Shown: piece by piece, positions 1 through 8,362 of the stretch
How the letters are laid out: the number at the start of each line of letters is the position of its first letter
Position numbering within the stretch: the first letter of the stretch is position 1
IMG/VR virus record: IMGVR_UViG_3300005914_000014
Span: 1 to 50,110 of that record
Strand: one strand, 5' to 3'
DNA length: 50,110 nucleotides
DNA from: a virus
Notes under the pieces: generated by a model
The model's database searches: none
The model's input: the letters and a program-made list of their open reading frames with translations, nothing else
What the model was told of the DNA's origin: nothing
Translations under genes and position numbers: made by a program

Positions 1-2
1 GA

Positions 3-536
3 GAGAGACTAGCAGGAGCAGGTACCCAAGACGCAGGTCTTGCTTTTGGTGGACTTGCACCTGCAATCTCCAATGCCACGGAAGAATACAATGGAACTAG
101 TTGGTCGAGTGGTGGTAATCTAACTACTGCTAGACAAATGCCCGCAGGAGCAGGCACCCAAGACGCAGGTCTTGCTTTTGGTGGAGTGACACCTGCAATC
201 TCCAATGCAACCGAAGAATATAATGGAACTAGTTGGTCTAATGGTGGTAATCTAACTACTGCTAGATATAGTCACGCAGGAGCAGGTACCCAAGACGCAG
301 GTCTTGCTTTTGGTGGATTTGCTACACCTGCCAACTCCAATGCCACGGAAGAATATGATCAAGGTGCTATTAACCAACGATATCCGATAATTATGTCGCA
401 CACATTTGATACTATGATAATGACAGACCTAGCTACTCGATATAATATAGCAGATGATGTAGATGCAGCAACGGCAGGTATCAACGTTGGTAATATATAC
501 CACACGAATGGAATTGTTAAAATTCGATTAACATAA
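3..536 (+). CDS. Repeat-rich tail fibre / receptor-binding structural protein (3' part only)
   Basis: The frame is open from the left edge, so the gene starts outside the window; an internal ATG at 138 is not a likely start because the repeat continues unbroken across it. About 44-residue repeats (core GAGTQDAGLAFGG, then NATEEYNGTSW) read like the kelch-like blades common in fibre or adhesin proteins of marine phages. The repeats stop near residue 117 of the visible part. The end (DDVDAATAGINVGNIYHTNG then IVKIRLT) resembles the conserved C-terminus of many marine phage structural proteins. Role inferred: surface-exposed virion protein for host contact. I cannot tell a tail fibre from a head decoration protein. 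Confidence 0.7.
   Translation, partial: ERLAGAGTQDAGLAFGGLAPAISNATEEYNGTSWSSGGNLTTARQMPAGAGTQDAGLAFGGVTPAISNATEEYNGTSWSNGGNLTTARYSHAGAGTQDAGLAFGGFATPANSNATEEYDQGAINQRYPIIMSHTFDTMIMTDLATRYNIADDVDAATAGINVGNIYHTNGIVKIRLT
12..357 (+). repeat. Tandem 132-bp coding repeat, 2.6 copies
   Basis: Copies begin at 12, 144 and 276, an exact 132-nt (44-codon) period. Copies 1 and 2 differ at few bases. The third has one extra codon (FATPANS instead of VTPAIS) and breaks off after NATEEY. More copies probably lie upstream of the window. The period is a multiple of three, so copy number can change without breaking the frame. Confidence 0.95.
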
Positions 537-549
537 ACAACACATAATG

Positions 550-559
550 ATATTTATAG
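550..559 (+). promoter_or_regulatory. Candidate late promoter element ATATTTATAG
   Basis: The 10-mer ATATTTATAG ends 22 nt before the ATG at 582. The same 10-mer stands before the tail tube and tape measure genes. It is the reverse complement of the T4 late box TATAAATA plus flanks, so orientation and function are inferred only from its position. Confidence 0.35.
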
Positions 560-581
560 AAAACATAATGGAGACATATAA

Positions 582-815
582 ATGAAATACTTTCAAGCAG
601 TAAATACAGGAAAAGGATTCGTAACCCATGCAGAAAATGAATCCGCTCATATCAGTGGATATCCTGCGAACATCTGGGTAACGATAAATACTACATGGCC
701 ATCTCGTGTTAATGCGACCGAGTATACAAAAACTGAGGCACAAGCATTTATTAACACAGAGTTAGATGGTGAACTGGATGACGATGGAAATCAAGTCGTG
801 GTTACATTACCATAA
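582..815 (+). CDS. Hypothetical small protein (77 aa)
   Basis: This 77-residue protein has a good Shine-Dalgarno (GGAG at 570-573, 8 nt before ATG). There is no signal peptide or membrane segment. The C-terminus is acidic (ELDGELDDDGNQ). It directly follows the fibre gene and has its own candidate late promoter, so it may be a virion accessory or fibre-assembly protein; that is inference from position. No family recognised. Confidence 0.7.
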   Translation: MKYFQAVNTGKGFVTHAENESAHISGYPANIWVTINTTWPSRVNATEYTKTEAQAFINTELDGELDDDGNQVVVTLP

Positions 816-817
816 AT

Positions 818-846
818 TTGATAATTTTTACTCAATGTATTATATT
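818..846 (+). promoter_or_regulatory. Sigma70-type promoter, TTGATA-N17-TATATT
   Basis: TTGATA at 818-823 and TATATT at 841-846 are separated by 17 nt in the gap before the gene at 871. The -10 hexamer is identical to those at 4763, 19358, 23741 and 30189, which supports a shared early or middle promoter class. Confidence 0.55.
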
Positions 847-870
847 AATAATTAAACAAAACAACTAGTT

Positions 871-1578
871 ATGGACTATAAACTGACCAATGTGGTAGAA
901 CCGACCAAAGATTTATCCTTATTAATGGATGTATTTTCTGACGAGAAAATGTCAGAGATACAGATATTGGGTGATGAACTTGCGGATAATTGGAATAAAA
1001 AACAAATATTTAGAACAGAGACGGAGATGCGAGTTTCCGTGCTTAACGACGGAAAGCATCCAACACATGCCTCCAAGTACTGGCAATCTGTGCGAGAGAT
1101 GTCTGCACAATTTAATGCACTCGTAGATATGTCATTTGACATTAAACGAAATAAAATAAAAAAACTGAAACTAGAACGTGACTTGCAAAAAGCAATAACC
1201 GACTCAGATGACTTAACTCAATTAGAATTGGGAGTTGATTTAGAAGAAAATCTATACCAGGCTGCTAACTTAAAGCAAGTAGCTGATGATAGACTTAGAG
1301 AACTGAAGTTGTGGTCTAAAATAAAGGCCGAACTAGATGATAACTCATTTGATACTACAAGTCCAAACACACACCAAGCAGACTCATTCAAGTACGCACT
1401 TGGTAATAGAGTGCGATCACTAGGGCCTAATGCAGGTCCTGCTGAAGTTATCAATGCAGTCGGCCCACTTGAAACAATCAAACGATTGGGAACTGATGAT
1501 GGTGGAGTATTAGGATTCCGGGAAGGTGCTATAAAGTATATTGAGTCGCAAAAAGAACAGAACAATCAGTTAAAGTAA
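871..1578 (+). CDS. Conserved phage hypothetical protein (235 aa)
   Basis: Soluble, highly charged protein with a long helical, probably coiled-coil middle (about residues 85-155, rich in K, E, L and R) and a C-terminal segment PAEVINAVGPLETIKRLG. That C-terminal phrase recalls a family of uncharacterised proteins in marine T4-like phages; this is from memory and untested. No catalytic motif is visible. The start has no Shine-Dalgarno; the leader is A-rich and ends AGTTATG, as for the genes at 2556 and 17691. Likely early-expressed, given the sigma70-like promoter 25 nt upstream. Confidence 0.75.
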   Translation: MDYKLTNVVEPTKDLSLLMDVFSDEKMSEIQILGDELADNWNKKQIFRTETEMRVSVLNDGKHPTHASKYWQSVREMSAQFNALVDMSFDIKRNKIKKLKLERDLQKAITDSDDLTQLELGVDLEENLYQAANLKQVADDRLRELKLWSKIKAELDDNSFDTTSPNTHQADSFKYALGNRVRSLGPNAGPAEVINAVGPLETIKRLGTDDGGVLGFREGAIKYIESQKEQNNQLK

Positions 1579-1650
1579 CGTTTGATATATATCACGTTAC
1601 ACTCGTAGAATTAAATAAAAATAAAGACCTAGTTAGGCACTTTCAATATC

Positions 1651-1866
1651 ATGAATACCAAAGAAAACTCACAAGAAATCACGGAGCAGGTGTTAACTGC
1701 ACCTGCTACCATCGACTTCTTAAGAATGCACTTAGAAGTAATATGTGGTCGATTGGCAGAACCACTATTAAAACAAAATAAACTACCAAGAGAAGACGCA
1801 GAATGTCATGAAGCATTCTTAGCGTTAGCACACTTACTCGCAATTGAAGATTGCCTAAATGATTGA
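1651..1866 (+). CDS. Hypothetical protein (71 aa)
   Basis: Small, mainly helical acidic protein with no recognised motif. It starts at an ATG in an AT-rich leader without Shine-Dalgarno and sits between the 235-aa unknown and the oxygenase cluster. The ORF is supported by its coding-like composition and by filling the gap between neighbours on the same strand. Confidence 0.6.
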   Translation: MNTKENSQEITEQVLTAPATIDFLRMHLEVICGRLAEPLLKQNKLPREDAECHEAFLALAHLLAIEDCLND

Positions 1867-1924
1867 TACCGGTTATCGCATACATTGGATATGGTACATT
1901 TAATAAATTGAAAAAAATAAAATC

Positions 1925-2539
1925 ATGCTAAAGTTACAAACATACAACAATTATAAAGTCACCTCTGACTGGAATACGTTCTATTATTTCAAGAATGTAT
2001 TTAATGATGACATGATTAGTGAACTCGAAAGGATGGTTCACTCCAATTATTCCTTTAGTAAAGGTAGAACCGGAGTTGCAGAAAAGGGAACCGATACGGA
2101 TTCATATGAAACAAATAATAGAGATATTGCATACATAGAACCAACCAATGATTCTAAATGGTTGTATGACCTACTATTTCCACTAGTAGAGCAGGCAAAC
2201 GATGCTGTATTTAAATTTGACATTGATACAGTAACTGATCCAATTCACTATGTGATTTATCCAGAGGATGGTGGGCATTTAGATTGGCACATGGATATTG
2301 GTTCCAACGCGGTTAATCGCAGAAAGTTAGCAATGACGGTTCAATTATCAGACCCTTCAGATTATGACGGTGGGGAGTTTGAAATATGGATGGGTGGTTC
2401 GAGTGGATTTTTACAACTACCACGTGAGAAGGGTGATGTTATCATATTCCCTTCATTTCTGATGCACCGGGTGAAACCAATTACACGAGGTCAGCGAAAG
2501 TGTTTAGTATTTTGGACAGGTGGGAGACCTTTCCGTTAA
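1925..2539 (+). CDS. 2OG-Fe(II) oxygenase (PKHD/prolyl 4-hydroxylase-like)
   Basis: The 204-residue protein shows the double-stranded beta-helix signature: iron ligands H122-x-D124 (in LDWHMD) and H181 (in SFLMHRV), with basic residues R188/R191 placed to bind 2-oxoglutarate. The phrases YDGGEFEIW and GDVIIFPSFLMHRVKPITRG are typical of PKHD-type hydroxylases such as PiuC/YbiX. These enzymes hydroxylate a substrate using O2 and 2-oxoglutarate. The substrate here is unknown. It is first of three consecutive oxygenases ending in a glycosyltransferase, which suggests a shared modification pathway. Confidence 0.9.
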   Translation: MLKLQTYNNYKVTSDWNTFYYFKNVFNDDMISELERMVHSNYSFSKGRTGVAEKGTDTDSYETNNRDIAYIEPTNDSKWLYDLLFPLVEQANDAVFKFDIDTVTDPIHYVIYPEDGGHLDWHMDIGSNAVNRRKLAMTVQLSDPSDYDGGEFEIWMGGSSGFLQLPREKGDVIIFPSFLMHRVKPITRGQRKCLVFWTGGRPFR

Positions 2540-2555
2540 TTAAAAAATAATAGTT

Positions 2556-3146
2556 ATGGAATTTAAAGTATATGAACAGTTGTGGTTTGCCACACCTGTA
2601 TGGGAATGTCCTGTGAGTGGAATCGACAATGAGTCAATTAAGCAGTACTGCTTACGAGTTAGACGTGAATTGCCTGGTAAGAAAGTTTCAAATAGGGGTG
2701 GATGGCATAGTGATACGTTACTTAATCCACTACCTGATGATTTATCACAACTGTTCACAGACTTAACATTATTCGTAAACGATGTATGCGCACGGCATAT
2801 GGGCATCGATAATTTAGAGTTAGGTAATTTTTGGATTAATATTAATGGTATACATGACTATAACATGCCACATGACCATCAAAAATCAATCCTATCTGGT
2901 GTTTATTATGTAGATGTTCCTGCGGACAACACAGGTGATCTAGTTCTTCATAGAGGAGACACCTCTGAATATTTCCTACACAGTGGAGTCACTCGAGTAG
3001 AAACACCTACGAATGCACAGACTGTATCTAAAAAAGCAGTCGAGTCAACATTTTACTTGTTCCCTAGTTGGACTAAACATCATGTCGAGCGTAATGAGAG
3101 TGATGTCGAACGAATTTCAATTGCATTTAATTTTATCCAAAAATGA
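2556..3146 (+). CDS. 2OG-Fe(II) oxygenase-like protein (TIGR02466-type)
   Basis: 196 residues. Candidate iron ligands are H106 and H108 (in MPHDHQKS) and H175/H176 (in SWTKHHV), with R186 in VERISIAFNF as the 2-oxoglutarate anchor. The layout SGVYYVDVP, LFPSW.KH and RISIAFN matches the TIGR02466 family common in marine phages. The N-terminal phrase LWFATPVWE also fits. The upstream leader is A-rich and ends AGTTATG. It overlaps the next gene by ATGA at 3143-3146, so the two are probably translationally coupled. Substrate unknown. Confidence 0.85.
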   Translation: MEFKVYEQLWFATPVWECPVSGIDNESIKQYCLRVRRELPGKKVSNRGGWHSDTLLNPLPDDLSQLFTDLTLFVNDVCARHMGIDNLELGNFWININGIHDYNMPHDHQKSILSGVYYVDVPADNTGDLVLHRGDTSEYFLHSGVTRVETPTNAQTVSKKAVESTFYLFPSWTKHHVERNESDVERISIAFNFIQK

Positions 3147-3793
3147 CACCCAATAATGACGCACAAGTACTCGAGTTATTTCCAACTCCAGTATACACTA
3201 CAATGGTACCTGACTCACTCGGAGACGTGCTACCATGGATTCATGAGCAACCAATGATGTCTGATGGTATTGACTCCGATAACTATGGTGATAGGTCATC
3301 TAGTAGTTATATCCTTGATGATGAAAATACAATCGAATTGAAAAAATTCATCCTTAATGAAATAAAAAAATTTGGTGATACCCTTGGGTATGACTACGAA
3401 TCATATAGAGTCGGACAAAGTTGGATATCACACAAGCATCCAGGGCAGCACCACACGATGCATTCTCACCCCAACTCACTCATATCAGGAGTGTTCTATT
3501 TCGGTGAACCAACCGATGATACACCTGCGATTAAATTTCACAAAGCAACTGGTGGCATTGGGGTATCTAGTATAAAACCAAAAACAGTTGCTGATAAAAG
3601 ACTTTTTCCATTGGCATGGGATGAATTTTCAATACCGTTCCAGCCTGGCAGACTCCTACTTTTTCCATCATACTTGCATCACTCAGTGCCACTTAACAAG
3701 TCAAACTCGGTTCGATGTAGTATAGCATTCAACTCAGTACCATCTATTGGATTTGGTTCCGAGTCAAACTTAACTGAGTTAAAATTTGGATAA
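3143..3793 (+). CDS. 2OG-Fe(II) oxygenase-like protein (TIGR02466-type), second copy
   Basis: 216 residues and clearly paralogous in layout to its upstream neighbour: ELFPTPVY at the N-terminus, H107-x-H109 (TMHSHP), SGVFYF, then GRLLLFPSYLHHSVP with H179/H180, and R191 in VRCSIAFN. The start overlaps the previous stop (ATGA). Its own stop lies inside the start region of the glycosyltransferase at 3786. Two tandem members of one family suggest duplication followed by specialisation, perhaps on two different substrates. Confidence 0.87.
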   Translation: MTPNNDAQVLELFPTPVYTTMVPDSLGDVLPWIHEQPMMSDGIDSDNYGDRSSSSYILDDENTIELKKFILNEIKKFGDTLGYDYESYRVGQSWISHKHPGQHHTMHSHPNSLISGVFYFGEPTDDTPAIKFHKATGGIGVSSIKPKTVADKRLFPLAWDEFSIPFQPGRLLLFPSYLHHSVPLNKSNSVRCSIAFNSVPSIGFGSESNLTELKFG

Positions 3794-4724
3794 TTTGGCA
3801 AATGGATTTGCATATAAGGTCGATCAACCATTGGTCAGTAGTAAATCGGCTGGCGAAAAATATTTAATATGGCATGTGCAAGGTGGTCTCGGTAAGAACA
3901 TTGCCGCTACTGCATTGACAAAAGATATTAAAAAAAAGCATTCGGACAGAAAGTTTATAGTAGTATGTAGTTGGCCCGAAGTATTTCTAAATAATCCACA
4001 CATAGACAGAGTATATCAACTTGGTAGGACTCAGCATTTTTATAAAGATTATATTGAAAATAAAGATGTCATTGTTTTTAGACATGAACCATATCACCAA
4101 AGTGGGCACATCACTCGCAAGAATCATATTATCAAAAGTTGGTGTGAGTTACTTGATATTGAGTATACCAACCAATTACCATTAATTCAACCCAACGCAG
4201 TTCAACTCATGAAGTGTGGTACGTGGACTCGTAACAAACCACTACTAGTTCTACAGACGTGTGGTGGGGTAATGTCATCAACTGCACTATCATACGCATG
4301 GGCACGTGACATTCCACAAGAGATAGCTGAATCTATAATAACACATTTCAGTCAAGCATATCATATAATGCACGTGACACGGAGAAATGGATACACCCTA
4401 CATAATGTAGAACGTATCGACTATGAGATGAAAAATATGGACTTATTCAGTCTACTTGCAGCATCGTCTCGTCGAATATTAATCGATTCTTCTTTACAGC
4501 ATGCAGCTGCATCGATGGATATGCCATCAACTGTGCTATGGGTTGGAACATCACCTATTAACTTTGGTTATACTATGCATAATAATATTATGGCAAAATC
4601 TCCAACTATACAAAATCACCTAATAAATTCATACTTATTCGACTATCAATTCGAAAATAATGAATATGAATGTCCCTATAATAATGTGTCTGATATGTTT
4701 GATTTAAGTACGATATTAACTTAG
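3786..4724 (+). CDS. Glycosyltransferase, GT9/heptosyltransferase-like (GT-B)
   Basis: 312 residues. An N-terminal HVQGGLGKNIAATALTKDIK segment, followed by a strand and a PHIDRVYQLG phrase, resembles the donor-independent half of ADP-heptose:LPS heptosyltransferases (GT9). The C-terminal half contains LLAASSRRILIDSSLQHAAA, which fits the GT9 region near the nucleotide-sugar site. No ATG precedes the conserved segment, so the start is TTG at 3786 (or 3795), overlapping the upstream stop. Coupled to the oxygenases; a hydroxylate-then-glycosylate route is possible but not shown. Confidence 0.7.
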   Translation: MDNLANGFAYKVDQPLVSSKSAGEKYLIWHVQGGLGKNIAATALTKDIKKKHSDRKFIVVCSWPEVFLNNPHIDRVYQLGRTQHFYKDYIENKDVIVFRHEPYHQSGHITRKNHIIKSWCELLDIEYTNQLPLIQPNAVQLMKCGTWTRNKPLLVLQTCGGVMSSTALSYAWARDIPQEIAESIITHFSQAYHIMHVTRRNGYTLHNVERIDYEMKNMDLFSLLAASSRRILIDSSLQHAAASMDMPSTVLWVGTSPINFGYTMHNNIMAKSPTIQNHLINSYLFDYQFENNEYECPYNNVSDMFDLSTILT

Positions 4725-4729
4725 TCAAA

Positions 4730-4768
4730 TTCAACTAATTTTGAATTACTTATATTATATGTTATATT
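4730..4768 (+). promoter_or_regulatory. Promoter with extended -35 block (TTCAACTAATTTTGAA ... TATATT)
   Basis: TTGAAT at 4741-4746 and TATATT at 4763-4768 are separated by 16 nt. The 16-mer TTCAACTAATTTTGAA (4730-4745) recurs exactly at 23708-23723, and its CTAATTTTGAA part recurs before the sliding clamp. It drives the small gene at 4799. Confidence 0.65.
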
Positions 4769-4798
4769 AGAGTTTTAACTAATTAAATTATATAATAT

Positions 4799-5053
4799 AT
4801 GAGTAACGAACAACCACTAAGTGATGCAGAAATTAATACAATCAAGGCATTGCAGCAAAAAAAGCAGTCATTTATTCGTGAATTCGGAGAGTCTGAAGTT
4901 CAGAGTAGATTACTTGATCACAGCAGACACAATTTAGAAACTAACTTCGCAGAACATTTAACACATGAGAGTGCATTCTATGCCGAATTGCGAAATACGT
5001 ACTCCAACGGTATGGTTGATTTAGACCGATTAGTCTATATCCCATCAAATTAA
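4799..5053 (+). CDS. Conserved small phage protein, coiled-coil-like (84 aa)
   Basis: An 84-residue, mostly helical protein. The N-terminal LSDAEINTIKALQQKKQ and the C-terminal FYAELRNTYSNGMVDLDRL look like a small T4-like phage family with the pattern E..L...KYG.G.idl at the end; this is recalled, not searched. Function unknown. It is a monocistronic unit: promoter 30 nt upstream and a strong terminator 14 nt downstream. Confidence 0.7.
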   Translation: MSNEQPLSDAEINTIKALQQKKQSFIREFGESEVQSRLLDHSRHNLETNFAEHLTHESAFYAELRNTYSNGMVDLDRLVYIPSN

Positions 5054-5066
5054 TAGTAAATATTAC

Positions 5067-5105
5067 AAAGTTGAAATTATTTAGGTAATTTCAACTTTTT
5101 TTTTA
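5067..5105 (+). terminator. Rho-independent terminator
   Basis: Perfect 13-bp stem (AAAGTTGAAATTA at 5067-5079 with TAATTTCAACTTT at 5086-5098), a 6-nt loop, and a T run continuing to 5104. It separates the 84-aa gene from the sheath transcription unit. Confidence 0.92.
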
Positions 5106-5170
5106 ATACTTATAGTGTATACGGTCGATATGCCATGTGTGTATAGTTACGACTTTGAAAAATTTAAAAA

Positions 5171-5180
5171 TATATAAATT
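5171..5180 (+). promoter_or_regulatory. Possible T4-type late promoter box (TATAAATT)
   Basis: TATATAAATT directly precedes the GGAG ribosome site of the sheath gene and is close to the T4 late consensus TATAAATA. A TACTTATA at 5108-5115 is an alternative. Either could serve; the evidence is motif and position only. Confidence 0.35.
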
Positions 5181-5192
5181 GGAGATTATTTA

Positions 5193-7430
5193 ATGGCTGA
5201 AAAATTTGTGTCACCTGGTGTATTTACTCGTGAAAACGATGCATCATTTTTACCTCAAGGTATTGCTGATATTGGAACTGCCGTAGTCGGCACGTTTCCA
5301 ACAGGTCCTGCGTTCACACCAGTGGTGGTTCGTTCGATCGATGAGTTTAGAACTAGATTCGGCGGAGAAGATAGAAATTACTATGCGACATATGCCGCTA
5401 AGAATGTTTTAACGAATGCCAATCAAGTTACCATTGTACGTGTTGGTGAATTGGGTGGGTATAATCACACGGGTCATTCAATAACGGCAACTACGGACAT
5501 AGGTGGTGTGGCTGGCGAAACAAGTGTTATCATGCTTGCACCTGCGAGAGGAGTTACTGCACTGACGGTGACTAACGTTGCTGTTGCCGGAGCGACTATT
5601 GAATTAACAGTTAATGGTGTTGATTACATAGCATCATTTGACCCAACCGCTGAGAATTACTTTACTAAGGTATTTGGTACAAATCCACTTGGAATTAAAA
5701 GTGCTTATGTGTATTCCCACGCAGAAACGAGCAACCGAAATATAGATGACTACACCGACATTACTGTTGCGAATGCAACTCAAGCAATTGATTTCGATAA
5801 TCAAAACGCACAGAGTGCAGCAACTCCATATGTTACATCACAAAATATTAATAACACAGTCTATAACTTATTTAGATTTGTGACATTAAATACTGGAACA
5901 GATACAAATACACAGACAAAAATCTCGATTCAAAATGTGAAACGTGCAGGTGAAATCGGTGATGTCTATGGTAGATTTGATGTAATCATTCGTGCATTCA
6001 GTGACACTGACGAACGACCTGTCGTGTTGGAGAGGTTTTCTGGTATAAATTTAAACCCATCATCCCCTAACTTTATCTCACGTGTTATTGGAGATAACTA
6101 TCGAACAGTCAATGAGTCTGGTGATTTAACGACACACGGTGATTATCCAAATGCATCAATGTATGTTCGAATGGAAGTTGCCGACGGATTTGATACATTT
6201 CCACCTACTGTGGTACCTGCAGGATTCGGTGGATATAAAATTCCATTCGATAGTGGAACTATAAGTGAATTACCACTAGCAGATGTAGGCACGTCTGCAC
6301 GGATTCACTATGGTATAGACTTCGACGGATCTACCGACTGGACTGCATACATAGCACCCAAGTCAGACGATTCTACTGATGTAACTAGTCCCTACACATT
6401 ACCAGATGCATTGTTTGCTACCTCTGCAACATCCACGACAATTCAAATACAGAGAAGGTTTACCATTGGGTTTGAGGGTGGATTTAATGGAGCAGCTCCT
6501 AACTTGGTTAAACACTTAGGCACTGAGGTTAATAGTGCAGCTAATGTGGGTGGATTAGATTTCACGAATGTTAACTCAAGTGGGTCAGTTGCATTTACAC
6601 GTGCATTAAATGCGATTTCAAATCCATTAGAATTTGACTACAACCTTCTTCTAACACCAGGTATTTCTAAAGATTACGGTGGGTCTGTCATAGATAGAGC
6701 ACGTGAAATTGTGGAAGATAGAGCAGATGCATTCTACATTGCAGACTTAACTTGGATTGCGCAGTCGAATGACAAAGCAATAGCAGATGCAGCGGCGTAC
6801 AATTCGTCATACATGGCATCATACTACCCATGGGTTAAAATAGTAGACACTAGTACTACACGTCCGATGTGGGTTCCACCATCTGTTGTTATGGGTGGTG
6901 TATTTGCGTTTAGTGATGCAATATCAACTGAGTGGTTTGCTCCTGCTGGATTAAACAGAGGGAATATCACTCAAGCAATTGACACATATAAGAAGTTAAA
7001 GCGGTCGGACATGAATTTGCTATATGATAGTAAAGTAAATCCAATCGTATCATTTCCTGGACAAGGTATTACTGCATATGGACAAAAGACACTGCAAACA
7101 TCGTCGTCTGCATTAGACAGAATCAACGTACGTCGTTTGATGATTAACTTGAAGAAATTCATTAGTTCAGCATCTAGATTTTTAGTATTCGATCCAAACA
7201 CGTTGACAACTAGAAATAAATTTCTATCATTAGTTGAACCTTATTTGGACTTAGTCCAACAAAATCAGGGTATATTTGCGTATCGTGTTGTTGTGGATGA
7301 TACGGTGAATACACCAGAGGTGATTGATAGAAACCAACTGATTGGTAAAATATTTATTCAACCTGTAAAGTCTGCTGAATTTATCGTGTTAGACTTCAAT
7401 GTATTACCAACAGGTGCAGAATTTGCTTAG
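5193..7430 (+). CDS. gp18: Tail sheath protein (T4 gp18-like)
   Basis: The 745-residue protein begins EKFVSPGVFTREND, the classic myovirus sheath start, followed by GTAVVGTFPTGPAFTP and IDEFRTRFGG. The C-terminal third (RDFYIADL-like DRADAFYIADL, APAGLNRG, INPIVSFPGQG-like, NVRRLMINLKKFI, FVFDPN-type, FIQPVKSAEFI) is the conserved sheath core that contracts around the tube. T4 gp18 is 659 aa; the extra length fits larger outer domains in the middle. GGAG at 5181 lies 8 nt before ATG. Its terminator follows at 7451, so it is a one-gene, highly expressed late unit. Confidence 0.97.
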   Translation: MAEKFVSPGVFTRENDASFLPQGIADIGTAVVGTFPTGPAFTPVVVRSIDEFRTRFGGEDRNYYATYAAKNVLTNANQVTIVRVGELGGYNHTGHSITATTDIGGVAGETSVIMLAPARGVTALTVTNVAVAGATIELTVNGVDYIASFDPTAENYFTKVFGTNPLGIKSAYVYSHAETSNRNIDDYTDITVANATQAIDFDNQNAQSAATPYVTSQNINNTVYNLFRFVTLNTGTDTNTQTKISIQNVKRAGEIGDVYGRFDVIIRAFSDTDERPVVLERFSGINLNPSSPNFISRVIGDNYRTVNESGDLTTHGDYPNASMYVRMEVADGFDTFPPTVVPAGFGGYKIPFDSGTISELPLADVGTSARIHYGIDFDGSTDWTAYIAPKSDDSTDVTSPYTLPDALFATSATSTTIQIQRRFTIGFEGGFNGAAPNLVKHLGTEVNSAANVGGLDFTNVNSSGSVAFTRALNAISNPLEFDYNLLLTPGISKDYGGSVIDRAREIVEDRADAFYIADLTWIAQSNDKAIADAAAYNSSYMASYYPWVKIVDTSTTRPMWVPPSVVMGGVFAFSDAISTEWFAPAGLNRGNITQAIDTYKKLKRSDMNLLYDSKVNPIVSFPGQGITAYGQKTLQTSSSALDRINVRRLMINLKKFISSASRFLVFDPNTLTTRNKFLSLVEPYLDLVQQNQGIFAYRVVVDDTVNTPEVIDRNQLIGKIFIQPVKSAEFIVLDFNVLPTGAEFA

Positions 7431-7450
7431 TAAATTCTAACCTAAATTAC

Positions 7451-7481
7451 AAAGGAACTCATAATGAGTTCCTTTTTTTTT
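7451..7481 (+). terminator. Rho-independent terminator after sheath gene
   Basis: AAAGGAACTC pairs with GAGTTCCTTT (7451-7475) around an ATAAT loop, followed by an unbroken T run to 7481. Confidence 0.93.
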
Positions 7482-7569
7482 GCATAGCACTCAATTACAG
7501 TTACTTGGATTGACATATCAATTTTCTTAATATTAAAAAATAAATACCTTACATTTTTAAAACTAAATA

Positions 7570-7579
7570 ATATTTATAG
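7570..7579 (+). promoter_or_regulatory. Candidate late promoter element ATATTTATAG
   Basis: Identical 10-mer to 550-559 and 9246-9255, ending 20 nt before the tail tube ATG. It lies between the sheath terminator and the tube gene, where a promoter is expected. Confidence 0.45.
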
Positions 7580-7599
7580 TAAATGAAGGAATTTTTTAT

Positions 7600-8085
7600 A
7601 TGGCAATCACCGAAAACTTATTTTACACTGACTATGAACCAAAATCGCAAAATAGGTTTATATTCTCATTTAATGATGCAGACATACCTGCATATCTAGT
7701 CAAGAGTGGTAGCAGACCAAATGCGACTTCCACTAGAAAAGAAATTGATTATATCAACACCAAGAGATACTATGCTGGTAAGTATGCATGGGAAACTATG
7801 GACGTAACATTTCAAGACCCTATCGTACCCTCAGGTGCTCAAAAAGTCATGGAGTGGTTTAGACAGCACTACGAATTTAGCACAGGTGCCGCTGGTTATG
7901 CAACTGCATACAAAAAAGATGTTAATTTAGAAATGCTAGGGCCTGATGGTACCATCGTAGAACGATGGACATTGAAGGGAACCTTTATAGAAACGGCAAA
8001 TTTTAATGAACTAGACTACTCAACTGATGATTTAATGGACATTACTGTTACATTATCATTTGATTATGCAACATTAGAATTTTAA
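7600..8085 (+). CDS. gp19: Tail tube protein (T4 gp19-like)
   Basis: 161 residues, matching T4 gp19 (163 aa). Recognisable parts: ENLFYTDYEPKSQNRFIFSF at the start, the central NTKRYYAGKYAWETMDVTFQD, VMEWFRQHYE, and the end DLMDITVTLSFDYATLEF, as in the tube family (PF06841-type). It polymerises into the inner tail tube inside the sheath. AAGGA lies 9 nt before ATG. Placement directly after the sheath is the standard T4 order. Confidence 0.96.
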   Translation: MAITENLFYTDYEPKSQNRFIFSFNDADIPAYLVKSGSRPNATSTRKEIDYINTKRYYAGKYAWETMDVTFQDPIVPSGAQKVMEWFRQHYEFSTGAAGYATAYKKDVNLEMLGPDGTIVERWTLKGTFIETANFNELDYSTDDLMDITVTLSFDYATLEF

Positions 8086-8146
8086 TATTCTAAGATTATG
8101 GACAATGTTGCTATTGCACTTAAAGATTCTTATATTAAGTTAATCT

Positions 8147-8338
8147 ATGAGAATTTTTAACATGCTAATATGTCAAACGTGCGGAAAAGAATACAAAACC
8201 AGCAGATGGCTGAATAAGCACATCGAATCGGTGCACTCTATAGAAACTTACGTCGAACAAAATTCTGCATTAATAAAGATTCCCAACACAAATAAGTTAC
8301 GACTTGTACCAATTATTAAACGAGTTTCTCGAAAGTAA
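8147..8338 (+). CDS. Small C2H2 zinc-finger protein (63 aa)
   Basis: A single C2H2 finger: C9-x2-C12-x12-H25-x4-H30 (CQTCGKEYKTSRWLNKHIES then VH). The rest is a short basic tail (IIKRVSRK). C2H2 fingers occur sporadically in phages and usually bind DNA, RNA or protein. The start may instead be the ATG at 8162, which keeps the whole finger. No Shine-Dalgarno is clear. It is inserted between the tail tube and gp26-like genes, an unusual place for a regulator. Confidence 0.7.
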   Translation: MRIFNMLICQTCGKEYKTSRWLNKHIESVHSIETYVEQNSALIKIPNTNKLRLVPIIKRVSRK

Positions 8339-8362
8339 TATTAAAAAAACAAAAAAAGTTAT

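Noticed and set aside
12-357. Short direct repeats that could suggest a CRISPR array
   Set aside because: The 132-bp period is one continuous reading frame coding for 44-residue protein repeats; there are no short repeats with unique spacers.
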